From: Lyophyllum atratum
Taxonomy: Eukaryota > Basidiomycota > Agaricomycetes > Agaricales > Lyophyllaceae
NCBI GenBank assembly: GCA_014905825.1
Contig: JACGCN010000053.1
Coordinates: forward strand, 124,001-188,000
Direction of reading: 5' to 3'
DNA: 64,000 nt
Shown here: positions 9,343 through 19,400 of the stretch, one piece after another
Layout: every line of letters starts with the position of its first letter
Numbering within the stretch: position 1 is the first letter of the stretch
Notes under the pieces: generated by a model
Databases searched by the model: none
What the model was told of the DNA's origin: nothing
What the model saw: the letters and a program-made list of their open reading frames with translations, nothing else
Program-made: the position numbers and the translations under genes

Positions 9343-9531
9343 CGACGTCGTCTGACTCAGTCAAGAGGGAAAGAAAATTTACTTACAATTTTCCTTGCAA
9401 TTTTACTTCACTTACTAATAGCTTAATTTCAAATTAGAGTACAGTATATAAAGGCCTCTTCGAGGCCGTAGAATAGTTTACCAATACATTAACGTTCCCC
9501 AACGTTCGAAGTCAGCTTATAAAGTTCAACA
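9303..9531 (+). repeat. Copia 3' LTR
   Basis: 229 bp, identical by eye to 4870-5098, including the TATATAAA box, the 3-base-loop hairpin and the GACGACGTCGTC palindrome. It is followed by ATAGA, the right copy of the target duplication (9532-9536). Confidence 0.95.
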
Positions 9532-10573
9532 ATAGATGATGCAGTATGGCCGTGACGGGGCAGAGGATGTCGTCAGTGGAAGTCAGAATGCAGTCACCCC
9601 CGCGAATGCCGGTCGTCTTCGTCCAAGGTAGGTGGAATGAAATAACATGATGGTTATTGACAATTGAGTGGGAGAAATTTGCCTGGCGAGTAACATTCCG
9701 TGCGGGCAAGAAAGACGACCGAGAACGGAGGAGGAGTTCACCAAGTCGACGGCAGCCCCAAAATGCTGTAAGGCCCGCCGCCCAAATTGCGGCGTGGGCA
9801 GGGACCGCAAGATCGAGCTCGGAATGTAGGTGACGAAGGTGGTCTCTGGTAATAGGGCCACAAGGGGGACGTTTGAAAGGCACACCTTGGATATCTGCAG
9901 ACTTCTGGAGTGAAGTAATCCACCAATCGCGGCCATGCCAATCCGCCCGGTTATATAAGTGCCACAAACGAAGGCCGTTAAGCCAGTTGCGAATACAATC
10001 ACCTGTACACTTCCCAATCGAATCAGCGATGAAAGCGGACAGCAGGATGGTGGACGCGGGCATCCGGAGATTTTCTGTAATTTCCTCCCTATCACAGAAC
10101 TGTGTGAACCGTAACAAACCCGCACCATATGATTGACGAGTGCTGTCAGAGGTTGCTAGCAGGAGATTCTCGAAGATTTTACGTTGGAGGCGAGGGGAAA
10201 TAGACGAGTCGAGTGAGAGTTGAGCATGTTCAGAATGGGGAGTTGTCCAAAGCAGGACTCGGCGGTCAGCTGGAACGAGTGGGCGAAAAACAGAGTCGAT
10301 CCAGCGGTTAGCAGGAAGGGGTTTACGGGGTGAACGGGAAGGTAGAGATTGAGCGGCTGTAGTACGAATAGAGGCTAAATTTTCAGAGGCGTTGGAAGAT
10401 GGTAGGATGGAACAGAAATTGAGGTCGGAATAAGCAGGCGGAGAATCGGATAGGATCGAGGAGGGGGTTTCTGACCCGGGTCTGCGTGGAAGGGGAGGAT
10501 CCATAATAAACACCCCAAAACCCAAGTCAACGACTTCACATGAAGCCGTGTGCCTAGTACTGTTGTCACTCAT
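9532..10573 (-). pseudogene. Tyrosine recombinase, N-terminal part, interrupted by the copia insertion
   Basis: First part of the Ngaro recombinase. It contains the DNA-binding core-type domain (SDSTRQSYGAGLLRFTQFCD) and the first catalytic arginine in WGCRRLGELLL, then proceeds to PVTAILHHL where the copia insertion interrupts it. The most likely start is the ATG at 10573 (MSDNSTRH). It overlaps the RT-RNase H stop codon in the string ATGAGTGA, so coupled reinitiation of translation is plausible; in-frame ATGs also exist upstream to 10690. With the piece at 4494-4869 it would have made a protein of about 470 residues. As it stands, translation enters the inverted copia LTR and ends shortly after. 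Confidence 0.85.
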
Positions 10574-13289
10574 CAATGAAAATATTGATGAGTTCATGCG
10601 GAATGTTAAAAAACCGCGGAAGAAGTTCGAGAAGAGGAGAACCCGAGTCTCCACGCGAGATCGGGTCAGCAGGATTGAGAGCAGATTCAATATACAGGAA
10701 TTCGGGATGGATGAGAGCCTCAGCTAGAACGGAATAAGACCGACGCACGCTAAGGTTGATAGCGATGTTCCGGCTACGACTCTTGATGTGCGCACCAATT
10801 GCGCCATTGTTATCGGAGTAAACCACAACGCGTTGTTCGTGGAACCCCAGCTGTTTCAAGAAAAGGAATGCGAGTTCGATCGCAAGAGTCTCCAGCCAGC
10901 AGATGTCACGCCCGGGACGCTTCCAGTCCGGAGCGAGTTGAAATGCATGCCAGTACGGGCCGATAATAATACCAATGCCCCAGGAGGTGGATGCGTCGAC
11001 GTACACCTTGAAGTCATGGACTGGGCTGAGAGGCCGCAGTTTGCGAAACGCGGTATGATCTTCCAGACGCTTCTGCCACCAATAAAGCGTGTCGAGGAAG
11101 GAGTTAGAGAGACTGTGCTTGACAAAGGCGTTGTCATGAAAACCTGAGGAGGGAGATGAGAGTAGAGAATACGAAATGGATCATGTACGAACCCGACATG
11201 AAGTTCGAGAGTACAGGGAGGTGGGAAGAACCCTCTGGGAATACAAAGCAGACATGCACAAGAGTGCCGTGGATTTGCTGGATCTCGCGGAGCGTGAAAC
11301 GCTCCCCCTTGAAATCAGCTGAGAGCATCGAAACGACGCGATGGAGATACTTCACTCTTTTCTTCTCGGGTAATGAGACCCTGTGGAGTGTCAGATCCCA
11401 TTCAAAACCAATAAAAGTTGTGGTTGAGAGGAATCTCGTCCCCGTCTTCTCTGGATGCCAAGGAATATTCAAGACCTCTACGAGGGCCATAGAAGTCTCG
11501 TGGTTGTGGGAGTATGAGAATACGCCGTCTGAGAAGCGGCCGAGTGGGTTAGGATAACGGAAATTCTGGATGTCGTCCTCATACTTGAACAGGCGGTTTT
11601 CCGCTCGAGATTCTGCCTGCCAAATATCGACAAGTGCGTTACCAATCTGTCCAGCATTGCTACTGGCCGGACGAGCTCCGAACGGATGGACGTGATCAAT
11701 GTAGAATCCGCCCTCAAAGGAAGCGACGAGGTACGGCTTGTGATTGGGAAGAGCGGGACAAGTACGATGGAAAGCTTTGATATCAAAAGCAATTCCCTGA
11801 GTGCCAGGAGGAGCGTCGGCGACCTTAAGGAGTAGAAGTGTGAGAATGTGAGAATGCGAAAGATGAGAATGAGGGTGAGGGATGAAACAGGAGCATGCAA
11901 GAGACGGGAGGAAGTAGTGAGTGAAGAGAAAGCAGTATCAGTGGGAAGGGGGAGGGGAAGCAGGCAGTGGGAGTAGAGGGTAAGGAGTAGGGAGTGGGAG
12001 TAGGGAGTGGAGAATAAGGAGTAGGGAGAGGGAGTGGGAGTAGGGAGAGGGAGTAGGGAGAGGGAGTAGGGAGTGGGAGTAGGGAGTGGGAGTAGGGAGT
12101 AGGGAGTGGGAGTAGGGAGTAGGAGTAGGGAGTGGGAATAGGGAGTAGGAGTAGAGAGTGGGAGTAGGGAGTAGGGAGTTAGGAGAGCAAGGAAGCGAAA
12201 ACAAACGAAGAGAGAGAAGGAGGCAGAAGGAGGAGATGGAGAAACACTCACCGCAGCTGCAACTTTCAAAGCCATATCAAAAGAGGTCGGGAAATCGTCC
12301 TTCGCGATGAAGCTGTTGATCGCGGGCATACCAGAAACCGGGTCGGATTTCGACAGGTTACGGCACACGCGATACTTCTGAGCAACACCTGGACCACCAA
12401 TCTGCTCAGAGATGAGGAAAGGGGAACTATGAACAGGTCCGCGAAGAATACGTTCGACGTCCTCCAGGGAGAATGGTCCTGACATGCGTCCGGCAGCAAG
12501 CTCAGTATCAATATACGCCCGGACAACCTCAGGGAATTCGTGAACTGAGCGGTGGTTCGGAATGATGATAGATCTCTCAAGTCTAGGAAGGTCGCGACCG
12601 AGAGGGAAGCCGTGTTCAAGATTAGTGATGAGGCGAGGATAAAACTCTGTAAGGTTATGAGTCAGGAGCATGTCACGGAAGCCGGTGGTGTTGTAGGGGT
12701 GGACTACACGTTCAAATAATTCTATGTCGTGTGACGATGCGTTTGGGGGTCGAGGGCGAATGAGTGTCTTTTCTGTCAGATCGGGATAAGCCAAAGGAGT
12801 GTGGAGTATAAAAGAGCGTGAAGGAGGTTCGAAGGAACCATCCTCAAGCGCGGATGCGCGAGTCAGAGACGCGCCCGCAGGCGGGGTCTCTGGTAAGGGC
12901 GGCGTGCTCCCCGCCGCACAAGGTACAGGCATGGATGGCGTCTGTGCCATGGCGGTTGTCACAAGGGCGGGAGAGATTCCAAATGACACAGAGACGCTTT
13001 GGAGTGGTCCCCTTGAAGTTTCGGACGGTGCAGATGCTGTTGTCCGACAACCGCGAGAAGAGTTGCTTTCCGTCCTCGAAAGCGACGGTAGCGGTGGGGT
13101 GGTCACGGTAGCGGTGGCCTCGACCACAGATGAGACAAGTTGCTGCGGAGTCACGAGTGGAGGGGGTCGTCTCCTCACGGGAGGAGGAGACGTCCGATCG
13201 AAAGGACTGGCGAGGCTGCTTGACATTCCGATTGTCAGCCTCCGCAGGTCGCTTGGAGGAAGACGCGGCTGCAAGCACCGGCTTCGCAT
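10566..13289 (-). CDS. Ngaro RT-RNase H polyprotein, with two introns
   Basis: DIRS/Ngaro-type reverse transcriptase fused to RNase H. Upstream conserved stretches are SEQIGGPGVAQKYRVCRNLSK and FPTSFDMALKVAAA; after intron 1 (11824-12251) come GIAFDIKAFHRTCPALPNHK and the catalytic box YEDD in FKYEDDIQNFRYP (near 11585). A second intron of 49 nt (11144-11192) restores the frame into the RNase H domain, with VYVDASTSWGIG, the LETLAIELAF acidic position and YSDNNGAIG, ending at HELINIFIDE. The 5' part is Pro/Ser-rich and overlaps gag in another frame; the true start is uncertain (13289 is the first in-frame ATG; MAQTPSMPV near 12950 is an alternative). All catalytic residues seen are intact. 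Introns in a retroelement imply that spliced mRNA and unspliced genomic RNA coexist. Confidence 0.85.
11824..12251 (-). repeat. Intron 1 of the Ngaro RT gene, filled by a CT-rich minisatellite
   Basis: The splice donor reads GCG|GTGAGTG and the acceptor CTTAAG|GTCGCC. Removing 428 nt joins ALKVAAA to VADAPPGTQ in frame, which matches the family. The interior (roughly 11960-12180) consists of imperfect repeats of GGGAGTGGGAGTA-type units on the plus strand (pyrimidine-rich on the coding strand). On the coding strand the repeats contain no in-frame stop. Confidence 0.8.
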
Positions 13290-14271
13290 GTTGGATCATC
13301 TTCACCTCGAGGGCGTAGACATCCCAACTAAAGAGAATACCCTGTAAAATCTCCCGGCGTGCCCGGAGCTCAAAACTATACCAGGAGGGGTACGTCTCCT
13401 CGAAGTCCTTCAGCTGGTCGAAGAAATTGAAATGCTTCTCGTATTCAGATGCGAAAGTAGGCTTTGAGGTACCGTCATCCGCAACGACGGCAGTCTCGGA
13501 GACTAGTTTCAAAGCAGCTAGGAAATTCTTGGAGGCCTCCTTGAAGCGCATGGGGGTCAAACACGTGTGCTTGTCATCGCTGCCCCAGAGAGCTATCATC
13601 TTGGGCAGGTCCAGGAGCTGTACCTTCTCCGCAGAAAGCGTGTCGTCAATACCAAACGGCCGGAGCATCTTCGTGTGGACTAGGGAGTGAGAATGGGTGA
13701 CTGCTTCGATATGCTCGTTAGTGAAGAAATTGAGCGGGGGGCAAGCCCCATTCTTCATGCCCAACAGATATATTGAGGGGATGGTGACCGCCTCGGCGCG
13801 TGCCATAACGCGAGGGATGGGATTGGTGAGCCGCATGGAACCCAGGAGTTTGTTCCGGATCGAGGAGGCTTCCTTTTCAGTCGCCTTCTCCGCAAGCCTC
13901 TCCGAATCCGCTGCAGTCTTGATAGCCAGCCGTTCCTTGGCGATGGCCCGGGCCAAACCGACAGGTAAAGGTTGCATAGATTGACAAACCTGCTCGCTCG
14001 TGACAAGCTCCATGAATTCGGCGCGTGAGTACGCATACAGAGGCTGCATAGGTGGGCCGACATCAAGATCAGCAGGCCTAGGGACCGGGGCATATCTGAC
14101 AGCTATAGTCTGCGCCAGGCTCGCGTTGTTCGCCCGCTCAATACCTACATTGGCGGCGATACGCGTGATTAGGGGTAACTCAATCCGCGCGAGAAATGGG
14201 AGGTCCTCGAGAAATGGGTCGAAGTCGAAGTCCTCGGGTATGGGCCCTGGGACTTGGGCGTTTGGTAACAT
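12844..14271 (-). CDS. Ngaro Gag-like protein, 475 aa
   Basis: First gene of the Ngaro-like element. The start at 14271 (MLPNAQVPGPIPEDFDFDP) lies 29 bp after repeat A1. The protein is acidic and then helical. Its C-terminal third carries two cysteine clusters: CLICGRGHRYRDH and, further on, C-x8-C followed by CTLCGGEHAAL. This arrangement is recurrent in the ORF1 proteins of basidiomycete Ngaro/DIRS elements, where it is assumed to bind the element's RNA. The frame is fully open and ends at CGRVSDSRIRA. It overlaps the upstream part of the RT frame, so RT may be made by reinitiation, frameshifting or a separate mRNA. Confidence 0.82.
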   Translation of the reverse strand: MLPNAQVPGPIPEDFDFDPFLEDLPFLARIELPLITRIAANVGIERANNASLAQTIAVRYAPVPRPADLDVGPPMQPLYAYSRAEFMELVTSEQVCQSMQPLPVGLARAIAKERLAIKTAADSERLAEKATEKEASSIRNKLLGSMRLTNPIPRVMARAEAVTIPSIYLLGMKNGACPPLNFFTNEHIEAVTHSHSLVHTKMLRPFGIDDTLSAEKVQLLDLPKMIALWGSDDKHTCLTPMRFKEASKNFLAALKLVSETAVVADDGTSKPTFASEYEKHFNFFDQLKDFEETYPSWYSFELRARREILQGILFSWDVYALEVKMIQHAKPVLAAASSSKRPAEADNRNVKQPRQSFRSDVSSSREETTPSTRDSAATCLICGRGHRYRDHPTATVAFEDGKQLFSRLSDNSICTVRNFKGTTPKRLCVIWNLSRPCDNRHGTDAIHACTLCGGEHAALTRDPACGRVSDSRIRA

Positions 14272-14299
14272 GTTTAAGGCAGCGGATTTGGAGATATAC

Positions 14300-14450
14300 T
14301 CGACGAGCTAGAATGGCGCGACTGAGAAGAGTGCCTTCAAAGTCGCGCACGCGCCGCCAACTAGGATCATGCTGAGTCAGCCAGTTGGCGGAAGCAGATC
14401 TCGTGTATTGCTCTGCCTTATCTACCACTTGGGCTAGCCGGCTTCGCACG
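14300..14450 (-). repeat. Split direct repeat A1 (151 bp)
   Basis: 5' copy of the A repeat, with one mismatch to 3767-3917. It ends in the near-palindrome GGCTTCG-CA-CGAAGCC (14440-14455), whose right arm continues into the 122-bp outer repeat. Such a short inverted repeat with a 2-base centre is the kind of site a tyrosine recombinase could use. Confidence 0.86.
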
Positions 14451-14571
14451 AAGCCGCCAAGTACTGCAGCTGATTTCGACCCGTGGTCCTCTCGGAGACT
14501 CGGGCGTCTGCCGATCCGGACCTCATGTGATCTCGCCAAGTAGTCACGTTCTCGAAGCAACTGCCAACCCA
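14450..14571 (-). repeat. 122-bp outer repeat, 5' side copy
   Basis: Direct repeat of 3139-3260. It marks the right-hand limit of the similarity shared with the other end of the element; sequence from 14572 on is single-copy in this window. Confidence 0.85.
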
Positions 14572-14858
14572 GGTCCCATGCAACTCAAGGACTTGCGACC
14601 TACCCGTCCAGTACTTCAACCCATAGGGTGCAAGATTAACGAGAACGATATCTCGGTAGTTATTTTTACGAAGGAAACAGATAAACGCGGCGCCCGGGCC
14701 TCAACTCGCCTAACTCGATGAGCCGACTTCATAGAGTTTGTATGCGATGGAAGGGAGGGCATCTGCAGCTATCTGCAGTTTGACAGTATCAACCTGAAAC
14801 CCGAATAAAGTGGTTGAGAGGCAACGAGGCTATCGCGATATTGACCGCTAAACAACAT

Positions 14859-16275
14859 TTATACTGCATCAATAACAGAAAACGAAGCACTAGCAACCTC
14901 CTTGCTGAGAATTATCTCAAAGCTATCTCTCAACCTCGCGACAAACTCTTCCCCAAACGCATCCGGGATAGCGTCAACTCCCCATGTCACTGCGATCGTG
15001 ATCCCGCCTAGAGCGTCACCCACCATATTCATCTTGAGTGCTGCCCCCACGGCAGCATTACATTGAGCGAAGACCATACCTCCTGTCAACCATGCCGCAT
15101 CTCCGGCCTTCTTGCTCTCAACTTCGAAACGGCCCACATTGGAGAGTTCTAGCCCTCCCTCCCTCTTCTTCCCCAGCTGTCCTTTGAAGTAGGCCGCGTA
15201 CTTTCCAAACAAAAATTTGAGCATTCCAATCTCCTCTACAGACTTTGGGATATAGGACTGAAGAGCCAAGGCGCATCGGGACGCTTCTGTCCACGAAAAC
15301 ACAGGATCGATGCGGGGATAAGTATTCATCGTCGACACTTGTTCGCAAAAAACGTCACTAGATGTGCCTGAGAGGCCTCTGATAGATATGGGGATGGAGC
15401 ATGCTATGGTCTTCTGCTTCTCAGCAGAGATGAGAGCGGAAAGTACCGAGATTCCTAAAACGTGGACGACGGAGGTCAAGGTTGCCTTATGAGAGCGACA
15501 TAGAGCAAGGAACATCGAAGCTTGGTCGGGAATGATTTTGATGAGCCGGACACTGGTCTGGAGAGTGGCATCTTTCACTGAGTTACCAGTCCACGCTGAG
15601 GCGCCGCGGGTCCAAGAAGTAGGAGCAAAAAGCTCGAATAGTCCCAAACCGACTTTACGCCAGGGAGGAGTAAGGTTCACCAATGTTTCGATGGGAGGCA
15701 CGAACCCGTTTGTTGAGGGTATGGCAATATAGTTTGCAATGGGGCCGCAGCCTCCACCTTGGCGGAAGGAAGCTAGGAGGGCGCGATGGAAAGCAAGGCC
15801 GCTCTTGCCATCGCCGATACAATGGTGCCAGGCAAAACAGATGGTGTTGTCCTTCAAAACCACAATGCGCCAAAGGGGTAGCGTTGCGGCGGTATGGAAT
15901 GGTCGCAGCAACTGTGCTTCGATCGTTGCCTTCAAGTCAGAACTATCGGTGAATTCTACAACCTCGTCGAGGTTGATCTTCTCTAAGCGTTCATAAGAGG
16001 GACTCTCAGAGAATTCTCCGGCTAAGCGTACGCCTAACGCAGCATGGGACTCCACAACTTTTCGGAGGGCGCGGAATAATGTCGCTTTGTCCAGGCGGTC
16101 AGGTTCTGGGGGTATGTACTGCGCAGCAAGAAATACACAGGAGTCAAGGCCCAACGAGTGTCGTGTAATGTGGTATCGCTCCAATAGACCTGGGCATGGA
16201 GTTCCGTCAAACGAAGGTTTGATTCAGAGCGGAAACCGCACCTGCTCGTCGAACTACCTCCCCCTGCTGTTCCAT
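14859..16275 (-). CDS. AATase/condensation-fold acyltransferase
   Basis: Alcohol acetyltransferase-like (PF07247 type) protein of the CoA-dependent acyltransferase superfamily. The catalytic box HHCIGDGKS (H-H-x3-D-G) is intact, in the context ICFAWHHCIGDGKSGLAFHRAL. Exon 1 starts at the ATG at 16275 (MEQQGEVVRRAG), and a 52-nt intron (16190-16241) joins it to LLERYHITRHSLGLDSC, the usual opening of the family. No other ATG start fits this opening; an apparent start at 16184 is a TTG. Length about 455 residues, normal for the family, ending at FSVIDAV. The substrate cannot be told from sequence: alcohols, sterols and polyketide-like acceptors all occur. Its 3' end faces the Ngaro-like element. 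Confidence 0.85.
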
Positions 16276-16456
16276 GCCGGGATATTAACTGAGACGCGAT
16301 ATCCAAGTGTGAAAATTGTGATCATGATGGGGGAGCAAGGATAGAAATATAAGCGCTCGAGTGCTGCGGCCGGCTGACTCGGAGTCCGTGCTGCGTACCG
16401 GCGTGCATCTAACGATCTAACGATCATCACCGCCTAGCCTCGGTCCTTAAACAAGG

Positions 16457-19400
16457 ATGTATAATCGCCCTGACAGACCTCTTATCGTGAAATGCTCTTT
16501 AGACAGCTGGAACAAGAAGATTACATTCTCTTCAGCTCGGAACTGTACATACGAGGTGCTCAGACATAAGGTATGTGCCTGCCTTCTTTCTTCCAACGGC
16601 TGTCACATCATCTGGTCAGGTCGAACAATGTTATTCACTATCCTCTACATCCTTTGCGATCGCATACAAAGACGATGACGGAGAAATTTCGACCATTACC
16701 ACCGATCCAGACTTAACGGAAGCGATACAGTACTTCCAGGCAGGAGACGATGCCCCATTATCCTCAGCAGCTTCCATCCTGTCTGGTCGCAGCTTCGGGA
16801 GCCGCAAGGTCACTTTGCGAGTTCATATAACAGTGGACTATGATGGTCCCAGTCTCTCGGATACCTCGTCATTGATTAGTTTGGAAGAGTATAGGGGACG
16901 GAACGGAAGCCAGCAGTCAATATCCTTTGGTTCTGCTTCAATAGACTTGGACGATGACTCTGTGACGGTCAGCTCGAGAGACAATAGCGCTACTCCTTCA
17001 AGAACCTCTGCTGCGGGAAATCGAATGCCAGGACAGAATGCTAGCACCCTTGGAGGCTCCGAAAACACGCGGTTCACCTTGGTATCAGGCCCATCGGGCA
17101 GTTCCCGGTTGGGACAAAGCTCGCTCGGCTTCCAAAATGGTGTCGTTCAAACTTCAAACCCATTCTCAGATAAGTACGAGCTTTCTGCGAGCCAGCACTA
17201 TCCAGAAGACCCCTCAGCTGTCTTTGAGCGCCTCAAATTTCAGGAAGAACTCGGAGATGACCGTTCAAGCGTGGATTTCGACTCACTAGCAAGGAACGAT
17301 CGCGGCGCAGCCTGGTTGAGAGATCAAAATGAGCGAACGATACGTTCTATGCTTGGAGTTTTGCCAGAACCGTCAGTTTCAGACGGCGTTTCCCTTGCTC
17401 CCCAGACACAGGAAGAACTAGGGGGCGACCTTTCGCTAGAGCGGGATCCCCGTGGAAGATACTATTATACCTACACATCGCCAGGATCTGTTTCGCAAAC
17501 ACACGAATCTGCCTACGACGATCTCAGCGGGCCATCCAGACCTTTATCGATGGAAAGACCACGACCTACATCTATGCATCTCAACTGGCTTGCTTCTCAG
17601 CAGATCCAGTCCCAGGATGCCCGTGTAGTGAAACCATCCCTGTCCGTCCCATCTTTCCACACCCACAATTCCGATCCTTTGCCTTCACGGGACAACAACT
17701 CACAATACCCCGGCATCTCATCTCACCTTATGGTGGACAAAGAGCTTCTCCACTACCTCCCCGCTACGGTACCTCCTCCAGAGAGTCTTACAGATTGCTC
17801 AGAGTGTGGAACGCTACTGGATGCCATTCGATATGTGTGTTCCACCTGTGGAGAAAAGCACCCAGTTGGAGAGAACTCTTTTATAAAAGGGAAGGGGAGA
17901 GCACCTAATTCTCAAACTTACGTATATCCACCCCAACCTTTCCATCATCCACTATCATCTTCTCCCGTCACCTCGATCTCTTCACAGACTTATATTGGGA
18001 GCTCAGAATCTCTTGCCTCCCGCTATAAGCCTCTCCCCACTGTCCCCTCTAGCCTTAACCTTGCCGTTCCTGGTGTTCCTTCTTTACGAGGTTATGAGTT
18101 ATGCTCTGGATGTATAGAGTCTGCTGGGGTTCACCATGCTATCGAAGCTGGCCTTGCTTCCGGCTCATCACCCAACGTCTCATCTTCACCATCTGTTGGA
18201 GATGCTCAGGCAGCCTCCCAATGGCGGAGAGCAGCACCAAAGAAAGGCCAGATGAGGCACGCTTATCAGGAGAAAGTTTGGGGACATAGCAGCTGGGAAG
18301 ACGTCGGTAAATCGCTCTCGTTCCGTACTCGTTGCTGATGCTGACCGGAATCGACTTCAGAACAAGACGAGGATCAGATATCTAAATGCTCGACTTGTCA
18401 GGCCATCACCCTTCGCAAACGTTACAAATGCTTTTCATGCCCCAATATCAATTTATGCCGAGCATGCTACAGGTAATGCTCCAGTACTGTTACAATGGTC
18501 AGCATCTGAGATCAGATCCAGCCAAGTGCACGAGCTGCATCCCTCACACGCGTTCCTGAACGTGCCAGACAAGCGCGTACGGTCTCATAGTGAACCCGAC
18601 TACCTCTCAAATCCCCCGCCGGATCCTAACGAAGAGCAATGTAAGCTTCTTCTAATTTCACAAAGCTTAATTAGATGGTGATTCCGCTCTAGCTCTTAAG
18701 CATATGGGGATCAAGTGTGCACAGTGAGCCCTCACATCTCTTAGCTTCTGTTGTCATTAGAATCTCCCGTCTTTCAGCTGTTTGCTCGACATTGTCGGTG
18801 CTCGGTTTCACTGTGCCATCTGCGATTCCGTCGATATCTGCGCGAACTGCGAGTCAGTGGGTCTTCCAGGTAACCTAGATTCAGCAGACGGTGGACATAA
18901 TTCTTCGCATATCCTCATCAAGGTACTCTCGTGGTCGATCACCGTAAGGCTTACTCACCAAATATCACTTCTAAATTAGATCCCCTATCCTTTGGAAACG
19001 ACGGAAGTGAGCTGCCCCTCCTCGACTGATTCCTTGGGCAGCTAATGTCTTTGTTTACAGTTGGAGAGTGCTAGCCGCAGGGCGATCCACCTCTGGACTG
19101 GACGTGATGCCGCTAGCGTTGGCATACCCATCCCAAGGTCGAAGCCCAGCTCAGTAGTATCGTCCTACGCTCGTACCGTTGTTGGTTCTGGGTCAAGAAG
19201 TGCTGAGACTTCTTCAAATGACCACCATCTACTGTGCAGTGATTGCAACCTTGTCAGTCGCCTTGCATACTTTCCAGGTTATTTGATTTATGTGATGGCG
19301 TTTCAGGCCGTTGTTGGGATTCGATACCAATGCGCTAACTGCCCGTCTTCCCCAAGAGCATATAGTCTGGTACGACCATCCAAGTCCATGTCTTATTTCT

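Larger units (their letters stand above)
4870..9531 (+). mobile_element. Complete Ty1/copia LTR retrotransposon
   Basis: A full-length copia element of 4662 bp. The two LTRs (4870-5098 and 9303-9531) are each 229 bp, begin TGTTGG, end CAACA and show no difference when read side by side. It has a 5-bp target duplication, a primer-binding site after the 5' LTR, a polypurine tract before the 3' LTR and one uninterrupted Gag-Pol frame. Gene order is Gag, protease, integrase, RT, RNase H, as in copia and unlike gypsy. It lies in the opposite orientation to its Ngaro-like host and splits that element's recombinase gene. Identical LTRs mean a recent insertion, and nothing in the sequence argues against present activity. 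Confidence 0.96.
3139..14571 (-). mobile_element. Ngaro-like (DIRS order) tyrosine-recombinase retrotransposon containing a nested copia element
   Basis: Three minus-strand gene blocks in the order gag (14271-12844), RT-RNase H (13289-10566) and tyrosine recombinase (10573-4494, interrupted), bounded by split direct repeats instead of LTRs, define a Ngaro-type element. The 5' side carries a 151-bp repeat (14300-14450). The 3' side carries a 201-bp repeat (3933-4133), a second copy of the 151-bp repeat (3767-3917) and a second 201-bp copy (3262-3462). A further 122-bp repeat lies outermost on both sides (3139-3260 and 14450-14571). Without the 4.66-kb copia insertion the element is about 6.8 kb. 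All catalytic motifs are present and the repeat copies are nearly identical, so it was probably active recently. The exact termini are uncertain because the 122-bp repeat may be element or host sequence. Confidence 0.85.

Noticed and set aside
11938..12204. Thr/Pro/Leu/Ser repeat protein frame in the CT-rich region
   Set aside because: It is the minisatellite of intron 1 of the Ngaro RT gene; removing it restores the RT sequence exactly.
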